A stretch of 9,308 nucleotides of DNA, from the NCBI GenBank assembly GCA_002435985.1, contig DIXD01000028.1, forward strand, positions 1 through 9,308, written 5' to 3'. This document shows positions 1 to 5,002 of this stretch, piece by piece. Position 1 is the stretch's first letter, and each line of letters starts with the position of its first letter. The stretch comes from Spirochaetaceae bacterium UBA6089. GTDB taxonomy: Bacteria; Spirochaetota; Spirochaetia; Treponematales; Rectinemataceae. A program made the position numbers and the translations under genes. Below the pieces are notes generated by a model. The model worked only from the letters and a program-made list of their open reading frames with translations, was not told where the DNA came from and did not search any database.

Positions 1-689
1 AGGAGCTTGATATACACTCTATCGGCTGTAAGAACCTCGATCACCGGCGGCATGTGTTCGCCTCGCGGGACTTCCCTATGGGATTGTTCTCCACAGGAAG
101 AATCCCATGGAAAAGAATCCCCTTGCGGCGCATCGTACAGACAGAGCGCAACATTTCTTTGTTTCAGCCCGTCGATAAGACGCGATGTATACCAGCTCGA
201 CGACCAAAAGCCTGCTACAAGAGGAAACCCCTCGAGTTCTCCCAAAACTCTGTCGAGCCAAAGGCGATGTGCAACATTGTATTCAAAAGAGAAAGGAAAT
301 ACGGCGAGTACAAAAGCGATCTGCCCTGATTGTACCCCTGGCTCAAGAGAAGCACGCACGCTATGAAGGGACGCGCGAACAGCACGAGGCGACGCACCAT
401 GTGAGGTATCGTTCGCGCCGAAATTCCACACGGAGCCACTGGCTGCCCCCGATCGATGCGAACTGAATGAGGCGGCCGAAACGCCGCCCATTTTTCGTGC
501 CGTACACAGCTCCGATGTTTCCGCGAGCCGTTCCGGTCTTCCGATCCAACGCGGAAGGCGCACGGACAGCCGGCCGGCCGGAACACACCCCGAAACCCAG
601 CTTCTCCAGCCTACCTCAGTAAGCCGGAATGATTCGCGGATATCCGCCGCACGGTCCACCGTGCCGATATAGAGCACTTCATCGTCCAC
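1..689 (-). CDS. DUF72-family protein, partial (runs off left edge)
   Basis: An uninterrupted minus-strand frame starts at a GTG (689-687) and stays open for 229 codons to the window edge. Residues 6-10 read LYIGT, the usual first strand of DUF72 TIM-barrel proteins. From about residue 110 the match is clearer: a Gln-Ile-Ala-Phe stretch and FPFSF at 123-135, then PLVAGFWSSSW, a Leu-Lys-Gln-Arg-Asn-Val-Ala segment, LYDAP, and near the edge LTADRVYIKL. These fit the family's QFPxSF, EFRxxxW, D-x-P and T-x-x-x-YxRLHG blocks. The N-terminal third is odd: the GWSY..W and E-x-N-x-TFY blocks are not recognisable, and roughly 30 residues seem missing after LYIGT. It could therefore be a divergent member or a decaying gene. 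No biochemical role is assigned; the family is poorly characterised. The expected C-terminal 20-60 residues lie outside the window. The family call is by eye. Confidence 0.62.
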   Translation of the reverse strand, partial: MDDEVLYIGTVDRAADIRESFRLTEVGWRSWVSGCVPAGRLSVRLPRWIGRPERLAETSELCTARKMGGVSAASFSSHRSGAASGSVWNFGANDTSHGASPRAVRASLHSVRASLEPGVQSGQIAFVLAVFPFSFEYNVAHRLWLDRVLGELEGFPLVAGFWSSSWYTSRLIDGLKQRNVALCLYDAPQGDSFPWDSSCGEQSHREVPRGEHMPPVIEVLTADRVYIKL

Positions 690-695
690 GGTTCC

Positions 696-724
696 TATAT
701 ACTATACACATGTATAGTAGTCAA
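696..724 (-). promoter_or_regulatory. Promoter of the DUF72 gene
   Basis: On the minus strand a -35 TTGACT (724-719) and a -10 TATATA (701-696) are separated by exactly 17 bases, close to the sigma-70 consensus. Transcription would start about 6-7 bases past the -10, at or next to the GTG at 689. The mRNA would then be leaderless or nearly so. An AGGA sits only three bases before the GTG, too close for a normal ribosome binding site. Confidence 0.65.
700..719. promoter_or_regulatory. Palindromic operator with TACAnnTGTA core
   Basis: Arms TACTATACA (700-708) and TGTATAGTA (711-719) form a perfect 9-base inverted repeat around CA. It fills the space from the last base of the -35 to the first bases of the -10 of the minus-strand promoter, so a bound protein would block RNA polymerase. 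The core TACACATGTA (705-714) matches TACAnnTGTA, the operator type known for the BlaI/MecI/CopY winged-helix repressors. Which protein binds is inference; no such regulator lies in the window. Confidence 0.5.
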
Positions 725-739
725 GAGCAAACGAATCGG

Positions 740-761
740 TAGTGCTCTCAACCTTGTGCAA
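740..761 (+). repeat. Intergenic repeat copy 1 (left arm of the arfB pair)
   Basis: This 22-base sequence begins TAGTGCTCTCAACC and ends TTGTGCAA. It is a perfect inverted match to copy 2 at 1284-1305 and a perfect direct match to copy 3 at 3678-3699. Similarity to copies 4 and 5 continues a few bases past the end (CAAAGG). Bases 752-764 contain a small CCTT/AAGG stem around the central loop, but the second half of the full palindrome seen at 6829-6864 is missing. Confidence 0.85.
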
Positions 762-858
762 AGGATTACCCAAGGTAGGCAAGTGAATAAGTAGCTACCG
801 AGCGGGGGTGAAAATTCCCGCTTCACCAACGGGCCACAATGCAATACGCTCATCCTGT

Positions 859-1269
859 ATGGATACCGAATTGCTGAGGTTTTCGATCATGGCGCACGCC
901 GAAATCGAATTTTCGAAATCGGGCGGCCCTGGGGGACAGAACGTCAACAAAGTCAATACGAAAGTCACTGCCCGTATCAACATCGCAGCGATTGAGGGCT
1001 TGCGCTCATCCGAGCTCGAACTCGTGCGGGCACGACTTGCGAACCGGATCACCACTGAAGGAGAACTCGTCGTTCAGGTTCAAGAAGCGCGGAGCCAGAT
1101 CATAAACCGTGAAAAGGCAATGCAAAAGCTTATTATGCTCATCGAGCGAGCTGCTAGACAAAACCCACCTCGCATACCTACAAAGCCCACAGCAGCCTCA
1201 AAGCAGCGAAAGCTCGCCGCAAAGCGCCTCCGAAGTGCAACAAAAAAGAACCGCCAACGACCTGTATAA
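859..1269 (+). CDS. arfB: ArfB-type peptidyl-tRNA hydrolase (ribosome rescue)
   Basis: ArfB is a small release-factor homologue that enters stalled ribosomes lacking a stop codon and cleaves peptidyl-tRNA. With the ATG at 859 the protein has 136 residues, close to E. coli ArfB (140). The catalytic GGQ is in SGGPGGQNVNK (residues 21-31), followed by the conserved region through AQ/QEARSQ-type residues. The basic, Lys/Arg-rich tail (PTKPTAASKQRKLAAKRL to the end) is the part known to sit in the empty mRNA channel. The frame also opens from a GTG at 808, but the extra 17 residues look unlike the family and overlap a small hairpin (801-822), so 859 is preferred. Neither start has a clear ribosome binding site. 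The gene is bracketed by perfect inverted repeats (740-761 and 1284-1305) and converges with bcp. Confidence 0.85.
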   Translation: MDTELLRFSIMAHAEIEFSKSGGPGGQNVNKVNTKVTARINIAAIEGLRSSELELVRARLANRITTEGELVVQVQEARSQIINREKAMQKLIMLIERAARQNPPRIPTKPTAASKQRKLAAKRLRSATKKNRQRPV

Positions 1270-1283
1270 TGGAGGAAAATTTA

Positions 1284-1305
1284 TTGCACAAGGTTGAGAG
1301 CACTA
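1284..1305 (-). repeat. Intergenic repeat copy 2 (right arm of the arfB pair)
   Basis: This is the exact reverse complement of 740-761, lying 14 bases after the arfB stop and 9 bases beyond the bcp stop, between convergent genes. Read on the minus strand, its first three bases TAG (1305-1303) are in frame with bcp and form a second stop codon three codons after TAA. Confidence 0.85.
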
Positions 1306-1314
1306 GGGACGCAC

Positions 1315-1767
1315 TTACAGCGCCGCAAGAATCTCTTCGGCGTGCCCTGCAGGCGTCACCTTGGGGAAAACCTTCTGCACAATACCCTCGCCATCGATAA
1401 TGAAGGTGCTCCGTAAAATACCGAGAAAGATTCGGCCATAGAGCTTCCTTTCTCCCAGCGCGCCGTACGCCTCGATCGTCTTCTTCTCGGGATCGGATAA
1501 AAGGAGAAAGGGTAAATTTTTCTTCTCCACGAAGGATTTGTGCGACTTCTCCGAATCGGCGCTCACTCCGACGACCTCCACGCCCCGCTTCTTGAACTCT
1601 TCATACCGATCGCGGAAACTACAGGCCTCGGTCGTACAGCCTGGCGTGTTGTCCTTTGGATAGAAATAAAGGACAACCGTCTTCCCACGAAAATCGGCGA
1701 GCGTCCACATCTTGCCATCTGCATCCTTGAGCGCGAAGTCGGGCGCCCGTTCACCTTCCTGAATCAT
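1315..1767 (-). CDS. bcp: Thioredoxin-dependent peroxiredoxin, Bcp/PrxQ type
   Basis: This cytoplasmic peroxidase reduces hydrogen peroxide and organic hydroperoxides using thioredoxin as electron donor. It has 150 residues, the usual length. The peroxidatic cysteine C44 lies in the TPGCTTEAC motif, and the second cysteine C49, five residues on, marks the atypical 2-Cys Bcp/PrxQ class. The conserved active-site arginine is R119 in ILRSTFIID. No signal peptide is present. The ATG at 1767 is preceded by a good ribosome binding site (AGGAG, complement of 1773-1780, about five bases away). It is divergent from aspS and converges with arfB, so it is probably a single-gene transcript. The plain housekeeping reading (oxidative defence) fits an organism that tolerates some oxygen, but that is inference. 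Confidence 0.95.
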   Translation of the reverse strand: MIQEGERAPDFALKDADGKMWTLADFRGKTVVLYFYPKDNTPGCTTEACSFRDRYEEFKKRGVEVVGVSADSEKSHKSFVEKKNLPFLLLSDPEKKTIEAYGALGERKLYGRIFLGILRSTFIIDGEGIVQKVFPKVTPAGHAEEILAAL

Positions 1768-1802
1768 AGTCGCTCCTCTTTCTCTGCGATCTCTTCTGTA
1801 TC

Positions 1803-1831
1803 AATATAGCGAGAAGCTGCATCGCACGCAA
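1803..1831 (-). promoter_or_regulatory. Putative bcp promoter
   Basis: On the minus strand there is a -10 TATATT (1808-1803) and a -35 TTGCGT (1831-1826) with a 17-base spacer. The leader to the bcp ATG would be about 30 bases and includes the ribosome binding site. Confidence 0.45.
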
Positions 1832-1859
1832 AATCGCACCGGCGATCCCCGTTATCTCC

Positions 1860-1888
1860 TTGCCGATTTTCTTATCTATCTATAGAAT
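1860..1888 (+). promoter_or_regulatory. Putative aspS promoter giving a leaderless mRNA
   Basis: A -35 TTGCCG (1860-1865) and a -10 TAGAAT (1883-1888; alternative TATAGA at 1881) are 17 bases apart. The predicted start of transcription (about 1894-1896) is only 2-4 bases before the aspS ATG at 1898. There is no Shine-Dalgarno sequence between them. Confidence 0.5.
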
Positions 1889-1897
1889 ACGCCTATT

Positions 1898-3673
1898 ATG
1901 CTATTCGAACAACGGACAGTCACCTGTGGCGAGCTCCGCGCCGCCGACATCGGGAAATCAGTGGTTCTCAACGGCTGGGTACACCGCAAGCGCGATCATG
2001 GTGGTATCTCCTTCATCAACATTCGCGACCGCTACGGGGTCACGCAGGTCGTCGTCGATGCGGACTCCGACCAGGAACTGTTGGACCGCGCAGCAGAACT
2101 TAAAATGGAATACTGCATCTCGATCCTCGGCACGGTTCGCCCGCGCCCCGACAGCATGATCAACCCATCAATGCCGACGGGCGAAATAGAGGTCAAGGCC
2201 GAAAAGATCCAGATCCTTGCGCGCTGTGCTCCCCTCCCCTTCATGATCGACGAGGTCACCGACGCGAAAGAGGATATGCGCCTCACCTACCGCTATCTCG
2301 ACCTGCGCTCCTTCTCGATGCAGAAAAAAATCCGCCTACGCAACGAAGCAGCCTTCGCCGTACGCGAATACCTCGTCGGCAAGGGTTTCTACGAAATCGA
2401 GACACCGACCTTCATCCGCTCGACCCCAGAAGGCGCGCGCGACTACCTTGTGCCTTCGCGGCTGTATCCGGGTAAATTCTACGCCCTGCCCCAGTCGCCT
2501 CAGCTCTACAAACAGCTCCTCATGGTCTCGGGCTTCGACAAGTATTTTCAACTCGCCCGCTGCTACCGCGACGAGGACTCGCGCGGCGACCGCCAGCCTG
2601 AGTTCACGCAGATCGATATCGAGATGAGCTTCGTCACCCGCGAGGACGTGCTCACGCTCGTCGAAGGCATGATGGGGCACCTGTTCAAAAAGACCCTCGG
2701 CGTCGAGCTGCCCAAGAACTTTGTCCGTATCCCCTACGACGAGGCGATGGACCGGTTCGGTTCCGATAAGCCCGATCTGCGTTTCGGCATGGAACTCCAG
2801 GATTTTGCGCCCTATGTCGATGGCACCTGCTCATTCCAGGCCTTTCACGACGCCCTCAAAGAAGAGGGTGCGATCAAGGCCCTCGTGGTGCCGGGTAAGG
2901 CAGACTATTCGCGCCGTCAGATCGAGGAGCTCGAGGCCAAGACGAAGGTGTACAAAGCCCACGGCCTCGCCTGGATGAAGGTGAACCCGACTGGTTCGCT
3001 CGAAGGCAGTGCATCCAAGTTCTTCTCCGAACCCGTGCGCGTTGTCCAAGGACTCGGCGCAAAGCCCGGCGATCTCATCCTGCTCGTCGCCGATAAGAAG
3101 AAAAAAGTCGCCTGTACCGCCCTCGGCGCCGTGCGCTCCCAGATCGGCAAAGACCTCGGCCTCTGCGACCCCGCCGTGTTCGCCTTCGCATGGATCATCG
3201 ACTTCCCCCTCTTCGAGTTCAACGAAGAAGAAAACCGCTGGGAAGCCGCCCACCACATGTTCACCATGCCCCAGACCCAGTACCACGACAGCCTCGAAGC
3301 CGACCCCGGCGCAGTCAAAGGCGACCTCTATGACCTCGTGCTGAACGGCTACGAGATCGCCTCGGGCTCAATCCGCATCCACGATCCGGACCTCCAGAAG
3401 CGCATCTTCCGCATTGTCGGCATGACCGACGAGGAAGCCCAGCGCAAGTTCGGATTCCTCCTCGAGGCATTCAAGTACGGCCCCCCGCCGCACGGTGGCA
3501 TCGCACCAGGCTTCGACCGCCTCGTCATGCTCATGGCTGGAGAGACATCGATCAAAGAAGTCATTGCATTCCCGAAGAATTCCTTCGCGGTGAGCCCTAT
3601 GGACCAGTGCCCGAACGACGTCGACGAGCGACAGCTCAAGGAGCTGCACATCTCGATCGTCCAGGACAACTGA
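1898..3673 (+). CDS. aspS: Aspartyl-tRNA synthetase (possibly Asp/Asn non-discriminating)
   Basis: AspRS charges tRNA(Asp) with aspartate for translation in the cytoplasm. The 591-residue length and layout are those of the bacterial form. An OB-fold anticodon-binding domain covers about 1-105 (GWVHRKRDHGG at 26-36), followed by the class II catalytic core with QSPQLYKQ (199-206) and motif 2 around CYRDEDSRGD (222-231). The bacterial GAD insertion lies at about 290-420, and motif 3 is GGIAPGFDRL (533-542). The start at 1898 fits the family N-terminus (MLFEQRTVTCGELR). H34 in RDHGG is the residue type seen in non-discriminating AspRS (H31 in Pseudomonas aeruginosa), while discriminating enzymes have Leu. 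This suggests it may also make Asp-tRNA(Asn) for GatCAB, though the second marker position is not Gly here. Third codon positions are very GC-rich, which creates long antisense shadows. Confidence 0.97.
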   Translation: MLFEQRTVTCGELRAADIGKSVVLNGWVHRKRDHGGISFINIRDRYGVTQVVVDADSDQELLDRAAELKMEYCISILGTVRPRPDSMINPSMPTGEIEVKAEKIQILARCAPLPFMIDEVTDAKEDMRLTYRYLDLRSFSMQKKIRLRNEAAFAVREYLVGKGFYEIETPTFIRSTPEGARDYLVPSRLYPGKFYALPQSPQLYKQLLMVSGFDKYFQLARCYRDEDSRGDRQPEFTQIDIEMSFVTREDVLTLVEGMMGHLFKKTLGVELPKNFVRIPYDEAMDRFGSDKPDLRFGMELQDFAPYVDGTCSFQAFHDALKEEGAIKALVVPGKADYSRRQIEELEAKTKVYKAHGLAWMKVNPTGSLEGSASKFFSEPVRVVQGLGAKPGDLILLVADKKKKVACTALGAVRSQIGKDLGLCDPAVFAFAWIIDFPLFEFNEEENRWEAAHHMFTMPQTQYHDSLEADPGAVKGDLYDLVLNGYEIASGSIRIHDPDLQKRIFRIVGMTDEEAQRKFGFLLEAFKYGPPPHGGIAPGFDRLVMLMAGETSIKEVIAFPKNSFAVSPMDQCPNDVDERQLKELHISIVQDN

Positions 3674-3677
3674 AGTT

Positions 3678-3699
3678 TAGTGCTCTCAACCTTGTGCAA
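3678..3699 (+). repeat. Intergenic repeat copy 3
   Basis: This is identical to copy 1 over 22 bases and begins 4 bases after the aspS stop codon. It forms an inverted pair with copy 4 (3862-3883), giving a 206-base unit bounded by TA on both sides. Confidence 0.85.
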
Positions 3700-3850
3700 G
3701 AAAATTAGGGAAGAGAAGGCGGTATGGAAGCCTGGATATTGAGTGTGTCGCCCGCGTCCGAAGGTCTTGGGCAAGTAGCTTCTCTGTGCGAGTGTCCAGG
3801 ACCTCACAGGCGCCAGTATATACCAGATACATCACATAGACTTTCTCCAC
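3686..3850 (-). CDS. Doubtful small ORF inside the 206-base repeat-bounded unit
   Basis: On the minus strand a frame of 54 codons runs from GTG (3850-3848), with alternative in-frame starts GTG 3835 and ATG 3832. Its TGA stop (3688-3686) lies inside repeat copy 3. The predicted peptide contains VYVMYLVYTGACEVLD and then a basic, Arg-rich end. I recognise no family. The only purine-rich stretch upstream (GGAG) is badly placed for the ATG. It could be a chance frame or a remnant of a longer gene; the region has no other content that I can identify. Confidence 0.15.
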   Translation of the reverse strand: MEKVYVMYLVYTGACEVLDTRTEKLLAQDLRTRATHSISRLPYRLLFPNFLAQG

Positions 3851-3861
3851 TGCTTTAACCT

Positions 3862-3883
3862 TTGCACAAGCTTAAGAGCACTA
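3862..3883 (-). repeat. Intergenic repeat copy 4, with hairpin
   Basis: This inverted copy differs from copy 2 at two bases (C3871, A3874). Together with the bases to its left it forms an 11-pair hairpin: TGCT 3851-3854 with AGCA 3877-3880, TTAA 3855-3858 with TTAA 3872-3875, and CTT 3860-3862 with AAG 3868-3870, loop TGCAC. The loop is the same as in the 6829-6864 palindrome. Confidence 0.75.
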
Positions 3884-3905
3884 AAAATCTTGTCGAAGTC
3901 TCTTT

Positions 3906-3935
3906 CCTGTTCTCATGTCAGACAAACCTGTTCTC
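3906..3935. other. Direct repeat CCTGTTCTC, two copies 21 bases apart
   Basis: CCTGTTCTC occurs at 3906-3914 and 3927-3935, a spacing of two helical turns, about 100-130 bases before the -35 of the cytochrome promoter. Such spacing would suit a regulator binding the same DNA face, but nine bases in two copies is weak evidence. Confidence 0.2.
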
Positions 3936-3963
3936 TCAATCGAGACCAAGTCAGCGCCATTCG

Positions 3964-4035
3964 ATATTTTGCTATATATAAAATAGATAATATTATATAA
4001 ATAATAATATAAATATAAAAATTGAATTATATATT
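3964..4035. other. Extreme AT-rich island upstream of the cytochrome promoter
   Basis: Only 4 of these 72 bases are G or C, in sharp contrast with the GC-rich genes on both sides. It ends at the -35 hexamer of the promoter at 4034-4061. Possible roles are an UP element for RNA polymerase, a site for a nucleoid protein, or a scar at the edge of imported DNA. No ORF of note lies inside it. Confidence 0.7.
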
Positions 4036-4061
4036 GCACTATGCCAAATCTCTGCTATAAT
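4034..4061 (+). promoter_or_regulatory. Promoter of the split-Soret cytochrome gene
   Basis: A perfect -10 TATAAT (4056-4061) is preceded by TGC (4053-4055), giving an extended -10. A -35-like TTGCAC (4034-4039) lies 16 bases upstream. The leader to the ATG at 4094 would be about 25 bases and contains GGAGGG (4083-4088) five bases before the start. Confidence 0.65.
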
Positions 4062-4093
4062 AATAGTGTAGATGCGTTCTAAGGAGGGAAATT

Positions 4094-4906
4094 ATGGCGG
4101 AAGTCGATAAAATGCTCGAAAAAGATGTCTCTCGCCGAAGTTTTTTAAAGGCTACAGGCATCGGGCTAGGGGTGGCGACGAGCGCGCTGCTTTTTGGAAC
4201 AGGTGTTGCAGGGGCGCAAACTCAAGGGGGCATCGTCACTGAATCTCCCCTCCCCTATACCGAACTCGATCCTGAAGAGGCAAGGCTCCGCGCCCACGCG
4301 GCCTACTTCAGGGCCGGATGTTCATACGCAGTTTTTTATGCCCTGCTCTCGATGCTGCGCGATAAGGTCGGCGGCCCCTACAACCAGATACCCCTGCGCA
4401 TGCTCGGATACGGCCGCGGCGGTGCCGCGAGCTGGGGCACGCTGTGCGGAACATTGAATGGAGCCGGCGCAGCGATCAACCTGGTCGCATCCGATGCCGA
4501 TACGAACAAGATCCTCGGCGACCTTATAGGCTGGTACACCATCACCCCCTTCCCATCACAGGAATCCAACGATGTGGCCGTGGCTCAGGGTTATAAATAT
4601 GACGCAAAGGCGCCCATATCCATAGCGCTCGCAACCAGTGTGAGCAATTCCCCTCTTTGCCACGCCTCTGTCGCGGCCTGGATCACAAATTCCGGCTTCA
4701 CGGTAGCCTCACCTGAGCGCGCGGAGCGCTGTGCCCGCCTCTGCGGCGACGTCGCATTCAAGACGGCCATCCTGCTCAACGAGTGGAAAGCAGGCACCTT
4801 TGCAGCCACGTTCAAGGTCAGCGACGAGACTGCAAGCTGCCTCTCCTGCCACAGCGACGATCAGGTGGGCAAGATGGCCTGTACGTCCTGCCACGAGCCG
4901 CATTGA
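4094..4906 (+). CDS. Tat-exported split-Soret-type di-heme cytochrome c
   Basis: The protein (270 residues) begins with a twin-arginine signal, SRRSFLKA (13-20), then a hydrophobic stretch and a likely cleavage site after AGA (39-41), so it is exported across the inner membrane in folded form. The mature part has the C_GCAxxG_C_C pattern: AGCSYAVFYAL with C76, TLCGTLNGAGAA with C118, then C189, C213 and C217. The C-terminus carries two heme-attachment motifs, CLSCH (249-253) and CTSCH (263-267). This layout is that of split-Soret cytochrome c, first described in Desulfovibrio, where a dimer holds stacked heme pairs and electron transfer is the likely role. The ribosome binding site GGAGGG is strong. 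It is followed by a terminator and by resB-ccsA, which would attach its hemes. The extra cysteines may bind a metal or iron-sulfur centre, which I cannot decide. Physiological partner is unknown. Confidence 0.85.
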   Translation: MAEVDKMLEKDVSRRSFLKATGIGLGVATSALLFGTGVAGAQTQGGIVTESPLPYTELDPEEARLRAHAAYFRAGCSYAVFYALLSMLRDKVGGPYNQIPLRMLGYGRGGAASWGTLCGTLNGAGAAINLVASDADTNKILGDLIGWYTITPFPSQESNDVAVAQGYKYDAKAPISIALATSVSNSPLCHASVAAWITNSGFTVASPERAERCARLCGDVAFKTAILLNEWKAGTFAATFKVSDETASCLSCHSDDQVGKMACTSCHEPH

Positions 4907-4933
4907 TCGGGCACGGTTCAAAGACACGAGATC

Positions 4934-4965
4934 TGAGCGGGGTAGCTCTACCCCGCTCAATTTTT
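4934..4965 (+). terminator. Rho-independent terminator after the cytochrome gene
   Basis: A perfect 11-base stem, TGAGCGGGGTA (4934-4944) with TACCCCGCTCA (4949-4959), has a GCTC loop and is followed by A and five T (4961-4965). It lies 27 bases after the cytochrome stop and 37 before resB. The T tract is only on the plus-strand side, so it acts on plus-strand transcripts. Confidence 0.85.
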
Positions 4966-4968
4966 AGG

Positions 4969-4974
4969 TATACT
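4969..4974 (+). promoter_or_regulatory. Possible -10 box for resB-ccsA
   Basis: TATACT lies just after the terminator and about 29 bases before the resB ATG. No convincing -35 is found, since the matching position falls inside the terminator stem. resB could instead be reached by read-through. Confidence 0.25.
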
Positions 4975-5002
4975 GAGCACACCCTGTTTTGAATGAGGCG
5001 CC

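Noticed and set aside
7..588. Plus-strand and other minus-strand frames of 75-123 codons in the first 600 bases
   Set aside because: They overlap the open DUF72 frame, have no family resemblance, and their composition is that of shifted frames.
796..830. GGGTGAAAATTCCCGC near the arfB start resembles part of an FMN riboswitch
   Set aside because: Only one hairpin-like piece matches. The other conserved RFN blocks are missing and the downstream gene has nothing to do with riboflavin.
808..858. GTG at 808 as the arfB start
   Set aside because: The added 17 residues look unlike ArfB N-termini and no ribosome binding site supports it. The ATG at 859 gives the normal length. Not excluded.
1265..1270. 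TATAAT at the end of arfB
   Set aside because: No -35 partner, and it would transcribe antisense into bcp. It arises from the stop codon context.
740..1305. Repeat pair as integron attC sites
   Set aside because: TCTCAAC and GTTGAGA come near the core-site pattern, but the end bases do not fit, the palindrome is only 36 bases, and there is no cassette array or integrase in view.
2831..3318. Long antisense frames (133-151 codons) opposite aspS
   Set aside because: They are produced by the high third-position GC of aspS. They have no ribosome binding sites and low-complexity products.
3731..3800. CCTGGA/TCCAGG inverted hexamers as a possible structured RNA
   Set aside because: Only six pairs at the base with no consistent internal stem.
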